Below are positions 17,565 to 25,796 of a DNA stretch of 64,000 nucleotides, in pieces. The stretch covers positions 311,183 to 375,182 of the forward strand of contig NZ_JACYXL010000001.1 in the NCBI RefSeq assembly GCF_014842995.1, given 5' to 3'. Numbering within the stretch: the stretch's first letter is position 1; each line of letters begins with the position of its first letter. Source of the stretch: Rhodanobacter sp. 7MK24. Lineage in GTDB: Bacteria; Pseudomonadota; Gammaproteobacteria; Xanthomonadales; Rhodanobacteraceae. The notes beneath the pieces are model-generated. The model was not told the origin of the DNA, searched no databases, and worked only from the letters and a program-made list of their open reading frames with translations. The translations under genes and the position numbers were made by a program.

Positions 17565-18598
17565 GCTTTGTCTCCTTGCGTGGTCCACAGTCGATGGGCT
17601 TCCTCGGCGATCACGTCCGGGCGTTCCTCGGGCCAGAACAGCTTGCTGTCCTTCAGCCGGCGCACACCCAGCGAATGGCCGAAGGCGCGGGCGAGATAGT
17701 CCGCATTGTTGGCGGAAAAGATCGTGTCGGCATCGCCCCAGACAATGCGCACGGGCACGCGGGACCGGGCAAGCGCGGGGCCGATGCCGGACAGTGAGTT
17801 GTGTTCCAAGGCAGTGGCATAGGCATGCGCGCAGTCGCGGCTGCGCTGCGAGGCCAGCAACGGCGCGAAGTACGTCTCGATGGCTTCATCGGTAGGGTCA
17901 GCGGGGTCGGCATAGCACATGCCACCGATGCCGGCTGCCGATCGCGCGAGCACGTGGTCGTGGCGCCACTTGCCCAGCCAGTCGTCGACGAAACGCCCTT
18001 GCTTCGCCAACGCGATCACCGGAAGAAGCGCCGGCGGCGGACAGTCCAGCTCGGTGTCGCAATTGGTCAGCAGCAGGCTGCGCACGCGTTCGGGATGATG
18101 CGCGAGCAGCAGTTGCGCAATGGCACCGCCGCTGTCGTTGGCGACCACATCGGCGTGTTCGACGCCGAGCGCGTCGAGCAGGGCGACAAGCATGTCGACT
18201 TGCGCTTGCGGTGCACAGGACTGCCCGTCGGCAACCTCGGTATAGCCCAGTCCGAGGTAATCGGGCGCGATGCAGCGCCGGTACGCGGCGAGCCGGTCGA
18301 GCGCACCACGCCACTGGAAGCCATTGAGCGGAAAGCCGTGCAGGAACAACGCCGCCGGTCCGCTGCCCTGTTCGACATGGGCGATGCGGCCGAACGCCGT
18401 TTGCGTGTAGCGACGCAGGGCATGGAAGCGCGCTGCATCCATCGCCGTCTTGTCGGCGCGCGGGGATGGCAATCGGATGCCGCTGGCGTAGCTGCCGGCA
18501 CATACGCCGGCCAGCGCGCCGGCAGACAGGGAAAGGAAACGGCGCCGGGAGATGCCCGGCGCCTGCCGATTGGCGAATATCGACGTTTCGCCGCTCAC
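17561..18598 (-). CDS. Tat-exported alpha/beta hydrolase with Asp nucleophile
   Basis: This 345-residue protein starts at GTG 18598, preceded by GGAGG and overlapping the stop of the small upstream gene (GTGA). A Tat-type signal RRRFLSL is followed by a hydrophobic stretch. The hydrolase core has the oxyanion motif HGFPLNGFQW and a nucleophile elbow ANDSGG. The elbow places Asp as nucleophile, as in haloalkane dehalogenases and epoxide hydrolases. At the usual catalytic-His site (GH before PEERP) the sequence reads KLFWPEERP, so that His is missing. Either another residue acts or the enzyme is altered. Substrate unknown. Confidence 0.8.
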   Translation of the reverse strand: MSGETSIFANRQAPGISRRRFLSLSAGALAGVCAGSYASGIRLPSPRADKTAMDAARFHALRRYTQTAFGRIAHVEQGSGPAALFLHGFPLNGFQWRGALDRLAAYRRCIAPDYLGLGYTEVADGQSCAPQAQVDMLVALLDALGVEHADVVANDSGGAIAQLLLAHHPERVRSLLLTNCDTELDCPPPALLPVIALAKQGRFVDDWLGKWRHDHVLARSAAGIGGMCYADPADPTDEAIETYFAPLLASQRSRDCAHAYATALEHNSLSGIGPALARSRVPVRIVWGDADTIFSANNADYLARAFGHSLGVRRLKDSKLFWPEERPDVIAEEAHRLWTTQGDKA

Positions 18599-18732
18599 GA
18601 GCGGGCCTCCGCTTCGCGCAGCTTCTGCGCGCATTCCTCGCAGCAGACTTCGACGGTGCGGCCCCCGACGGTGACTGCGATGGTGTTGCCGTCGAGCGGG
18701 TAGTCGCAGGCGGCACAGGTGGTTTCTTTCAT
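18595..18732 (-). CDS. Small Cys-rich zinc-ribbon-like protein
   Basis: This 45-residue protein starts at ATG 18732. It carries CAAC near the N-terminus and CCEEC near the C-terminus, a metal-binding pattern of the YHS/TRASH-like kind. It ends in the GTGA overlap with the hydrolase gene. It is probably a metal-binding accessory protein of the operon. The exact role is unknown. Confidence 0.7.
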   Translation of the reverse strand: MKETTCAACDYPLDGNTIAVTVGGRTVEVCCEECAQKLREAEARS

Positions 18733-18816
18733 GGCGGGTTTCCGGCAGATGCCCACGATCGGGCAGGGATAGGAGACCACCAGCCGCCGGCAGCGGCTGT
18801 CAGAATCTTTAGCGAT

Positions 18817-19653
18817 TCACAGCATGCCTGCGACCACGGCCTGGCGGAATTCCGAGGGCGTGCGCCCGTAGGCCTGGCGGAACGCCGAGCTGAAATGGCT
18901 GTGGCTGGAGAAGCCCAGGTCCTGTGCCAGTGCAGCGACATCCTCGCAGTCGGCGATCAGATCCAGCGCGCGCGCCAGGCGCAGGCGCAGGTGGTAGCGG
19001 TACAACGGCATGCCTTCGACCTGCTGGAAGGCCTGGGTGAGGTAGACCGGTGAGCCGCCGATTTCCGCCGCGATCTCCGCCAGCGTCCAGCGTCGGGTGA
19101 GGTCGCTGGCGAGCAGCAGCTTCACCCGATCCACCAGCCGCCGTCGCGCAGGAGTCGCGCCGGGCGCGTGGGTGGTGCGCGGGCCGAGGCTGCGGCCGAC
19201 CAGGGTCAGGGCGAGGCTCTCGGCTTCCAGCGGCTCGATGCCGCCGTGACGCAGACTGTGGCGCAGCAGCGCCACCAGCACCTGGGCGCGTTCGTCGATG
19301 CGCAGTGCCTGGTGATGAAACACGGGTTGGTCGCGCCGCTGCAACATCGCGGCGGGCGCGAGCTCGCGCAGCAGCGATTGCGACACCGTCAGCGACAGGC
19401 AGGCATCGCCACCGGTCGCCGGATGGCTGACCTGGTAACCCTCGCCGGCATTGAAGAACAGCACATGATTGGCGTCGGCCACCGACTGGACGCTGCCGAC
19501 ATGGCGCAGATACAGCCCGCGATAAGGGAACACCAGTTGGGTGGAGGATGCGCATTCCTCGGCGCTGCGATGACGGCACTCGCCGCGGCAGCACACGTCG
19601 TGCACCGCAACGGTGGTCGACTTCAGCAAGGACTGGACCCTGAACTCCGACAT
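18817..19653 (-). CDS. AraC-family transcriptional regulator
   Basis: This 278-residue protein has a cupin-like N-terminal half carrying several cysteines (VCCRGECRHRSAEEC). The C-terminal AraC DNA-binding domain has two HTHs (WTLAEIAAEIGGSPVYLTQ; ALAQDLGFSSHSHFSSAFR). The ATG at 19653 gives the canonical start. It lies 84 bases upstream of, and on the same strand as, the zinc-protein/hydrolase/dehydrogenase operon, so it is the likely regulator of that operon. The N-terminal Cys cluster might sense metal or redox state. Confidence 0.88.
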   Translation of the reverse strand: MSEFRVQSLLKSTTVAVHDVCCRGECRHRSAEECASSTQLVFPYRGLYLRHVGSVQSVADANHVLFFNAGEGYQVSHPATGGDACLSLTVSQSLLRELAPAAMLQRRDQPVFHHQALRIDERAQVLVALLRHSLRHGGIEPLEAESLALTLVGRSLGPRTTHAPGATPARRRLVDRVKLLLASDLTRRWTLAEIAAEIGGSPVYLTQAFQQVEGMPLYRYHLRLRLARALDLIADCEDVAALAQDLGFSSHSHFSSAFRQAYGRTPSEFRQAVVAGML

Positions 19654-19655
19654 GG

Positions 19656-20240
19656 TTACGGGTCGATGGATATCGCCGCAGTCTGGCGCAGCCGCTGCAG
19701 TCCACTGTCGGGTACGACGGCATCCCACGGGAACAGCGGCCCGGGATCGCGCTTGCGCCATACCTGTTTGGCCGGATCGTCGCTGGCCGGCACCATCGCG
19801 GTGTCGAGATCCTCGTGGCCGGCGATCCGGTGCAGGTTCGGAAATTCCCGTTGCAGCGCCGCCAGCAGTTCGCGCAACGTGGTGATCTGGGCGGCAGTGT
19901 ATGGCTCGTCCATGGCCTGCCGGCGCGAGTCGAACCAGTGCGGGAAGCGGCCGGAGTTCACCAGTTCGATGCCGATGGACTCGGCATTGTGCCCGCGCAC
20001 GTGGTGGGCCACGCGGGTGCCGGGCACGTAGCGGTAGGCGGCACCGTCGCGGTCGATGTAGTAGTGGCCGCTGTTGCCGGCGCCGCTGTCGTACAGCACT
20101 TTTTCGCCGTACTCGCGCGCGGTCGCGAGGTCGGGCAGCTCGGTGCAGTGGATCACCACCAGGGTCACCGCGCTGGCGGGACGCTCGGGCAGTTTCGCCG
20201 CATAGGGCAGGGGTTGGTCATGGATGGAAAGCGCAGGCAT
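19656..20240 (-). CDS. N-acetylmuramoyl-L-alanine amidase, AmpD-like
   Basis: This 194-residue Amidase_2 domain has zinc ligands at H31 (VVIHCTE) and in the C-terminal part (AGHEDLDT; KRDPGPLFPW). No signal peptide is seen, so it is probably cytoplasmic and AmpD-like, cleaving anhydro-muropeptides in cell-wall recycling. The ATG at 20240 was chosen as the first codon of the conserved region. Its stop lies two bases before the AraC start, so the two may be cotranscribed. Confidence 0.88.
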   Translation of the reverse strand: MPALSIHDQPLPYAAKLPERPASAVTLVVIHCTELPDLATAREYGEKVLYDSGAGNSGHYYIDRDGAAYRYVPGTRVAHHVRGHNAESIGIELVNSGRFPHWFDSRRQAMDEPYTAAQITTLRELLAALQREFPNLHRIAGHEDLDTAMVPASDDPAKQVWRKRDPGPLFPWDAVVPDSGLQRLRQTAAISIDP

Positions 20241-20303
20241 GCGGCTAGTCTCGCATGGCGGCCAGTTATCATGGGCGTCCTGCAGCCTGTACCGGAGACC
20301 GCC

Positions 20304-20822
20304 ATGCGCGGCCAGATCATCCTTTCGCACGGTTCGGATTCCGGTCCGGGCGCCACCAAGATCAGCGCGCTGGCCGCCCGGGCCGAGGCGCGGGGCTGGC
20401 GCACCGAACGCCCCGATTTCGGCGCGGATGACGCCTCGGGTTACGCCAGCGCGGTGACGCCGCGTGTGGCCCGCCTGCGCGCCGCCATCGCGGCCTGCGA
20501 TGCACCGCCCGTGCTGGTGGGTTCCAGCATGGGGGCGTTCGCTTCGGCGCTGGTTTCGCTGGAGGCACCAGTGGCTGCCTTGTTCCTGCTCGCCACGCCG
20601 CCCGCGATTCCTGACTGTCCGCAGGCGCTGGACCTTCGCGCCGGTGTGCCCACGCTGATGGTCCATGGCTGGCGCGACGAGCTTTGCCCTGTGGCGGGCG
20701 TGCAGGCTTTTGCCGAGCGTCGCCGGCTGCCCTTGTTGTTGCTGGACGATGACCACCGGCTGCTGGCGAGCATGGACGCGATCGCCGCGCAGTTCGACAC
20801 CCTGCTGGGAGCACTGGCATGA
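20304..20822 (+). CDS. Alpha/beta hydrolase-fold protein
   Basis: This 172-residue protein has the oxyanion/His-Gly turn LSHGSDSGPGATK, nucleophile elbow GSSMGAF (Ser), a later Asp (HGWRDELCP) and His (DDDHRLL). It is a small serine hydrolase of the dienelactone-hydrolase/YdeN-like kind. GGAG lies before ATG 20304. Its stop overlaps the rlmKL start (ATGA), so the genes are coupled. Substrate unknown. Confidence 0.8.
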   Translation: MRGQIILSHGSDSGPGATKISALAARAEARGWRTERPDFGADDASGYASAVTPRVARLRAAIAACDAPPVLVGSSMGAFASALVSLEAPVAALFLLATPPAIPDCPQALDLRAGVPTLMVHGWRDELCPVAGVQAFAERRRLPLLLLDDDHRLLASMDAIAAQFDTLLGALA

Positions 20823-23005
20823 GCCGCTGGTTCGCCACCTGTCCCAAGGGCCTGGAATACCTGCTGCGCGACGAACTGGCGGCGCTGGGCGCAGAGGAAG
20901 TTCGCGAGGCGCTGGCTGGCGTGCATTTCGCCGGCCCGCTGGAAACCGCCTATCGCGCCTGTCTATGGTCGCGCCTCGCCAGTCGCATCCTGTTGCCGCT
21001 GACCGAGTTCGACGCGGCCACGGACGATGCGCTGTATGCCGGCGTGCAGGCCATCGATTGGTCGAAGCACCTCGCCGCGCACGCCACGCTGGCGGTGGAT
21101 GCGCACACCGCGCTGAGCAAGCTCACGCACAGCCAGTTCCTCGCCCAGCGGGTGAAGGACGCGGTAGTCGACCAGTTTCGCCAGCAGGGCGGCACCCGTC
21201 CCGGCGTGGACACCGAAGAACCGGACGTGCGCCTCAACCTGCGACTGAAGCGCGACCGCGCCACGCTGTCGTTGGACCTGGCCGGTTCCCCGCTGCATCG
21301 CCGCGGCTGGCGCGAATTGCAGGGCGAAGCGCCGCTGAAGGAAAACCTTGCTGCCGCCATGCTGCTGCGCGCGCGCTGGCCGGAAATCTACGCCGATGGC
21401 GGCGCACTGCTCGACCCCATGTGCGGCTCGGGCACCTTGCTGGTCGAGGCTGCGCTGATGGCAGCCGACGTGGCGCCGGGCTGGCGTCGCGACTACTACG
21501 GGTTCCTCGGCTGGCAGCAGCACGACATCGCGCTGTGGCGCGGGCTGTTGGACGAGGCGCGCCAGCGCGCCGAAACGGGGCTGAAGCAGTTGCGTCCCTG
21601 CTTCTTCGGCAGCGACGCCGACCCGCGCATGGTGCAGACCGCCAAGCGCAACGCGCAGGAGGCGGCTGTGGCCGGTTTCTTCACGCTGGAAAAGCGCGAC
21701 ATGGCGCATGCCGAACCGCCGGCAGGCGTGGCGCGCGGCCTCGTGATCACCAATCCGCCGTATGGCGAGCGGCTGGGCGAACGCGCGCAGATGCCTGCGC
21801 TTTACCATGCGCTGGGCGAACGCCTGCGCACGCAATTCGCAGGCTGGCGCGCCGCCGTGCTGGCAGGCGATGCGGAGCTGGGGCGTGCACTGGGCCTGCA
21901 TGCCGAAAAGAAATACGCGCTCTACAACGGCGCGCTGGAAACCCAACTGCTCACGTTCGAAATCCGTGCGCGTGACGAGGCGCCGCGCGAACCGAAGCCG
22001 CTCTCTGCCGGCGCGCAGATGCTGAAGAACCGGCTCGAGAAGAACCTCAAGCATCTGCGCAAGCGGCTAGCGCGCGAGGGCATTCATTGCTGGCGCGCCT
22101 ATGACCAGGACTTGCCCGAATACGCCGCCGCCGTCGACGTCTACGCCCGCGAAGGCGGCGACACCTGGCTGCACGTGCAGGAATACCGCGCCCCCGCCGA
22201 CGTGCCGGCCGAGGTGGCGCGCCAGCGTTTGCGCGAGATCGCGCGCGTGTCCGGCGAAGTGTTCGCGGTGCCGCGCGAGCGCATCGCACTCAAGACGCGC
22301 GAGCGCGGCAAGGGGGGCTCCAAGTACGGGCAGTTCGACCAGCGTGGCGAGTTCCTGGAAGTGGAGGAGGGCGGCCTGCAATTCCGCGTCAACCTCACCG
22401 ACTACCTGGACACCGGCTTGTTTCTCGACCACCGGCTGGTGCGGGCCAGTTTGCGCGAGCTGGCAGCGAACAAGCGCTTCCTCAACCTGTTCGCTTATAC
22501 CGCCACCGCCAGCGTATACGCGGCGGCGGGTGGCGCACGCGATACCACCAGCGTGGACCTGTCGGCCACCTATCTCGAATGGGCTTCGCGCAACCTGGCG
22601 CTCAACGGCTTCACCGGCGCCAGGCATCGGCTGATGCAGGCCGATGCGGTGAGTTTCCTGCGCCAGGATCGTGCGCACTACGGCCTGATCTATGTCGATC
22701 CGCCGACCTTCTCCAACTCCAAGCGCGCCGACGATTTCGACGTACAGCGCGATCACGTCGCCCTGCTCGAGGCCTGCGCCGAACGGCTGACCAACGATGG
22801 CGTGATCGTTTTCTCCAACAACTTCCGTCGCTTCAAGCTGGACGAAGCCACGCTGGCGGAACGCTTCGACATCGAAGACTGGAGTGCCGCCAGCATTCCG
22901 TTCGACTTCGCCCGCCGCGCCGACATCCACGGCTGCTGGCTGCTGCGCCATCGCAAGCCTGAAGGCGAGTTCAATCCGTGGAGCGAGGCCCGGCCGAAAT
23001 CTTGA
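20819..23005 (+). CDS. rlmL: 23S rRNA (guanine-2445-N2 / guanine-2069-N7) methyltransferase
   Basis: This 728-residue fused enzyme has an N-terminal THUMP region and a first methyltransferase (DPMCGSGTLLVEAAL; catalytic NPPYGERLG). The C-terminal methyltransferase (NLFAYTATASVYAAAGGA; DPPTFSNSKR) is the RlmK half. It modifies G2445 and G2069 of 23S rRNA during 50S assembly. Length matches E. coli RlmKL (about 700). It is coupled to the upstream hydrolase gene. Confidence 0.96.
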   Translation: MSRWFATCPKGLEYLLRDELAALGAEEVREALAGVHFAGPLETAYRACLWSRLASRILLPLTEFDAATDDALYAGVQAIDWSKHLAAHATLAVDAHTALSKLTHSQFLAQRVKDAVVDQFRQQGGTRPGVDTEEPDVRLNLRLKRDRATLSLDLAGSPLHRRGWRELQGEAPLKENLAAAMLLRARWPEIYADGGALLDPMCGSGTLLVEAALMAADVAPGWRRDYYGFLGWQQHDIALWRGLLDEARQRAETGLKQLRPCFFGSDADPRMVQTAKRNAQEAAVAGFFTLEKRDMAHAEPPAGVARGLVITNPPYGERLGERAQMPALYHALGERLRTQFAGWRAAVLAGDAELGRALGLHAEKKYALYNGALETQLLTFEIRARDEAPREPKPLSAGAQMLKNRLEKNLKHLRKRLAREGIHCWRAYDQDLPEYAAAVDVYAREGGDTWLHVQEYRAPADVPAEVARQRLREIARVSGEVFAVPRERIALKTRERGKGGSKYGQFDQRGEFLEVEEGGLQFRVNLTDYLDTGLFLDHRLVRASLRELAANKRFLNLFAYTATASVYAAAGGARDTTSVDLSATYLEWASRNLALNGFTGARHRLMQADAVSFLRQDRAHYGLIYVDPPTFSNSKRADDFDVQRDHVALLEACAERLTNDGVIVFSNNFRRFKLDEATLAERFDIEDWSAASIPFDFARRADIHGCWLLRHRKPEGEFNPWSEARPKS

Positions 23006-23074
23006 ACCCTTCAGTTCGGATTAAGTGCGGAAGTCCGAGCATCTGTTCCGCAGATCAACAGGAGGGTTTTCCCC

Positions 23075-23455
23075 ATGTCCAAGCGTAATGTCGGCAAGGT
23101 TTTGGCTATCGGTATGGCTGTTGCCGCGGCGGTGGCGTTGCCGCTGAGCGCGTCCGCGCATGACTGGGGCCATGGCGGTTACTACGGCGGTTACCATGGC
23201 GGCTACTACCACGGTGGTGGTCACTGGGTGGGTGGCCGTTGGATCGCCGGTGCAATCGTCGCAGGTGCAGTGGCCGGCGTCGTAGGAAGTGTCCTGGCGC
23301 CGCCGCCCCCGGTGTATTACGCGCCGGCGCCGGTGGTGTACGGGCCGCCCGCCACGGTGGTGTATCAGGCTGCTCCGCCGCCGCAGACCACGGTGATTTA
23401 CAGCAACGGCTATCCCACGCAGTATGTGGGCAGCGCGCCCTACTACGGCAACTGA
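23075..23455 (+). CDS. Secreted Gly/His/Tyr-rich protein
   Basis: This 126-residue protein has a signal peptide (about residues 1-28, ending ASA), then repeats of the GGYYGGYHGGYYHGGGHW kind. A glycine-zipper-like hydrophobic stretch (AGAIVAGAVAGVVGSVLA) and a Pro/Tyr-rich tail follow. AGGAGG before the start is strong. Such proteins are frequent and uncharacterised in this order. The His-rich part could bind metal. It ends in a good terminator. Confidence 0.75.
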   Translation: MSKRNVGKVLAIGMAVAAAVALPLSASAHDWGHGGYYGGYHGGYYHGGGHWVGGRWIAGAIVAGAVAGVVGSVLAPPPPVYYAPAPVVYGPPATVVYQAAPPPQTTVIYSNGYPTQYVGSAPYYGN

Positions 23456-23476
23456 CCGTTCGTAGCAAGGTAAACG

Positions 23477-23505
23477 AAGAGCCCGGCATCTGCCGGGCTC
23501 TTTGC
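23477..23505 (+). terminator. Rho-independent terminator
   Basis: AAGAGCCCGGCA / TGCCGGGCTCTT is followed by TTTGCTTT, 22 bases after the Gly/His-rich gene. It stands between convergent genes and may work both ways. Confidence 0.85.
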
Positions 23506-23515
23506 TTTCAGGTAC

Positions 23516-23965
23516 TCAGGGCTGCGTGGGTTGATCCGCACCGCTGCCGTTGCGCTTGGCATGTGCGCTGAGCTTGTCGAACGTGGTCTTGTCGAGCTGG
23601 CGCACTGACTGGATCGGGCAGGGCGGTGGCTGCGTCGAACGCACCGATTCGCCCGCCTCGCCGCAGATGCTGAAGGGAGCGGTCCCCTGGTTTGCCTTGC
23701 TGGTCCCGAACCGCAGGGTGGGCGGCCCGTAGCTCAGCTGAGGGCAAGAGGCTTGCAGCTTCACAAGGAAGCGGTTGGGGCCGTTGCGCACGGTGATCGT
23801 GCGCGAGTCCACCAGGTGCCACTCGGTGATGCGGTCGGTGCGCAGGCAGTCGGAAACCGGACGCATGGGCGTATAGGCGGGCACATGCGGCGGCGTCTGT
23901 GCGGATGCAGCAGTCGAGATTGCCGCGAGAGACAATGCAAGCAGACTGGCTGTGACGGTCTTCAT
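23516..23965 (-). CDS. Secreted DUF6491-like protein
   Basis: This 149-residue protein has a signal peptide ending ASAQ. A conserved-looking segment DCLRTDRITEWHLVDSRTI is followed by several cysteines (CLR, ASCPQL, SICGE, PPCP), likely disulfide-bonded in the periplasm. The ATG at 23965 begins the signal sequence. I recall this family pattern from xanthomonads, where it has no assigned function. Confidence 0.65.
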   Translation of the reverse strand: MKTVTASLLALSLAAISTAASAQTPPHVPAYTPMRPVSDCLRTDRITEWHLVDSRTITVRNGPNRFLVKLQASCPQLSYGPPTLRFGTSKANQGTAPFSICGEAGESVRSTQPPPCPIQSVRQLDKTTFDKLSAHAKRNGSGADQPTQP

Positions 23966-24037
23966 GGTGCACCTCATCGCCGACGTGGATGTGGATGGCG
24001 ATTATGGTGCGAAAGCGTGGTGGGCGGCGTGAAAGGC

Positions 24038-24063
24038 GCCCGCTCCCGCTTGCGGGAACGGGC
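24038..24063 (-). terminator. GC-rich hairpin after the carboxypeptidase gene
   Basis: GCCCGCTCCCGC pairs with GCGGGAACGGGC at 11 of 12 positions, just downstream of the S10 gene stop. No T-run follows, so its termination activity is uncertain. Confidence 0.4.
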
Positions 24064-24072
24064 AACGCGTTC

Positions 24073-25575
24073 TCAATTCACCCCGTACAAGGTCTTCACG
24101 TCCCGCAGCAGGTCTGCTTGGCTCGACGGCCGCGCATAGAACATATGGCCACCCGGGTATTCCTTCACCTGTACGCGGGTCGGGTCGCCCATCGCAGGCA
24201 TCTGGTCCACGATCAGCACCGAAGCCATGAACGGGCAGGAGAGGTCATCCCAACCGTGGGCGATCAGCACGCGCAGGCCGGGGTCGTTCGCCACCGCTTC
24301 GCGCAGTTGCGCCACCGAGCCGTTGTTGGCGTCTTCGTCGTCGTGCCACATGCGACCCACGTCGTAGCTCAGCGCGCTGTAGCGTCCGTCGTATTTCCAG
24401 CCTACGGTCTGGGTGACGAAGTTCACCATCGCGGTGGTGGTGGGGGCGATGATGCCATTGAGGATGGGGTCGCCCGAGGTCTGATGCGGCGCGTAGGGGA
24501 AGGGATCCCAGGCAGTGACGTTGGAGTCGTAGCGGCTACCCAGCTTGCCTTCGGCGCGGTACACCTCGCGCAGGTAGGCCTGGGTTTCCAGCCGGCCGCC
24601 CGAGCGCTGTACGAACAACGGGTCGAGGCCGGTGAGTGCGGTCACCTTGCGAATCATCGCGTCGGTAGCAGCCGGGTTGCTGCGACCCTGCATCAGCGTG
24701 TCGGCATAGGTGGTGCGCGTGTAGTCGATGATGGATTGCATCGATTGCGCGTCGAGCTTGCCCTCGCGCTCCAGGTGCGCGGCGGCGATGGACGGCAGGG
24801 TGAGCATCCACGGCAGCGGCGAGACATTCTCGTCGTCCGACGCTGCTGGATCGAGGTAGGGCGACAGCAGCACCACGCCGTTCATCGCCACGCCCAACTG
24901 GGTCTGCAGATAGTCGGTGATGCGCGGGCCGCGGAAGCCGCCGTAGCTCTCGCCCACCAGGTACTTGCGCGACTCCATGCGGCCGTTCTTGAGCAGCCAG
25001 TCGTAGATGATGCGCGAGAGGTAATGGATGTCGCTGTTGGTGCTGTAGAAATCCTTGGTGGCTTCCTTGTCGTCCACCAGCGCGCGACTGAAGCCGGTGC
25101 CTACCGGGTCGATGAACACCAGATCGGTGAAGCCCAGCCAGGTGCCGGGGTTGTCGTGCAGCATGGCGGGGTCGGACGGGTTGTCGCCTTCCACGCCGAA
25201 GTTCACCTTCTTCGGGCCGATGGCGCCGAGGTTGAGGTACACCGAGGAGGCGCCCGGGCCGCCATTCAGCGCAAAGGTCACCGGGCGATTTTTGCCGGGC
25301 ATGGTGTAGGCGGTGAACATCACTTGAGCGATCACCTTGCCCGTGTCGTCGCGCACAGGCAGCGAGCCCACGGTGGCGGTGTACGACAACGTATGGCCGC
25401 CGGCCGTGGCGGATTGCGCAACATGCGCGTCGGCTGGGAAAGGTGGCAACTGGAAGCCATTGCCGGTACCTGGTGCTTCCGCCGCTGGCGGCTTCTTGTC
25501 GGCAGCCAGTGCCGAGTGGTGGAAACCGGCCAACAGCAGGGCTGCCAGCAGGCTCGTTTGCAGCGGCTTGCGCAC
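24073..25575 (-). CDS. Serine carboxypeptidase, S10 family
   Basis: This 500-residue protein has a signal peptide (about residues 1-24). It shows the S10 motifs NGGPGASS (oxyanion), GESYGG (nucleophile Ser), and late Asp and His positions (GWDDLSCP; PGGHMFY). It removes C-terminal residues from peptides, here in the periplasm or outside the cell. Bacterial S10 enzymes of this order are common and work at acidic pH. It is divergent from the cyclase/peptide cluster that begins 221 bases away; 25576-25796 shows no gene. Confidence 0.92.
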   Translation of the reverse strand: MRKPLQTSLLAALLLAGFHHSALAADKKPPAAEAPGTGNGFQLPPFPADAHVAQSATAGGHTLSYTATVGSLPVRDDTGKVIAQVMFTAYTMPGKNRPVTFALNGGPGASSVYLNLGAIGPKKVNFGVEGDNPSDPAMLHDNPGTWLGFTDLVFIDPVGTGFSRALVDDKEATKDFYSTNSDIHYLSRIIYDWLLKNGRMESRKYLVGESYGGFRGPRITDYLQTQLGVAMNGVVLLSPYLDPAASDDENVSPLPWMLTLPSIAAAHLEREGKLDAQSMQSIIDYTRTTYADTLMQGRSNPAATDAMIRKVTALTGLDPLFVQRSGGRLETQAYLREVYRAEGKLGSRYDSNVTAWDPFPYAPHQTSGDPILNGIIAPTTTAMVNFVTQTVGWKYDGRYSALSYDVGRMWHDDEDANNGSVAQLREAVANDPGLRVLIAHGWDDLSCPFMASVLIVDQMPAMGDPTRVQVKEYPGGHMFYARPSSQADLLRDVKTLYGVN

Positions 25576-25796
25576 GGGTGTGTCCTCGCGTGGAAAAGCC
25601 CTAGCCTAGCGAGCCGCGCTGCGGCGCAACCGTGCCTGATGGCATGGATGGCGAGGCGCTACGAGCGCCTCGGTGACCTCGCAGGCGAACCATGCCATGC
25701 TTGTACGGCTGTGGAGGATGGAGCGGGCAACGGACAGGTGCCGCGGGCGGAGGCCGGATGTGACCTGTTGTTGCGCGAGTTCATGGGGGTGGGGGC

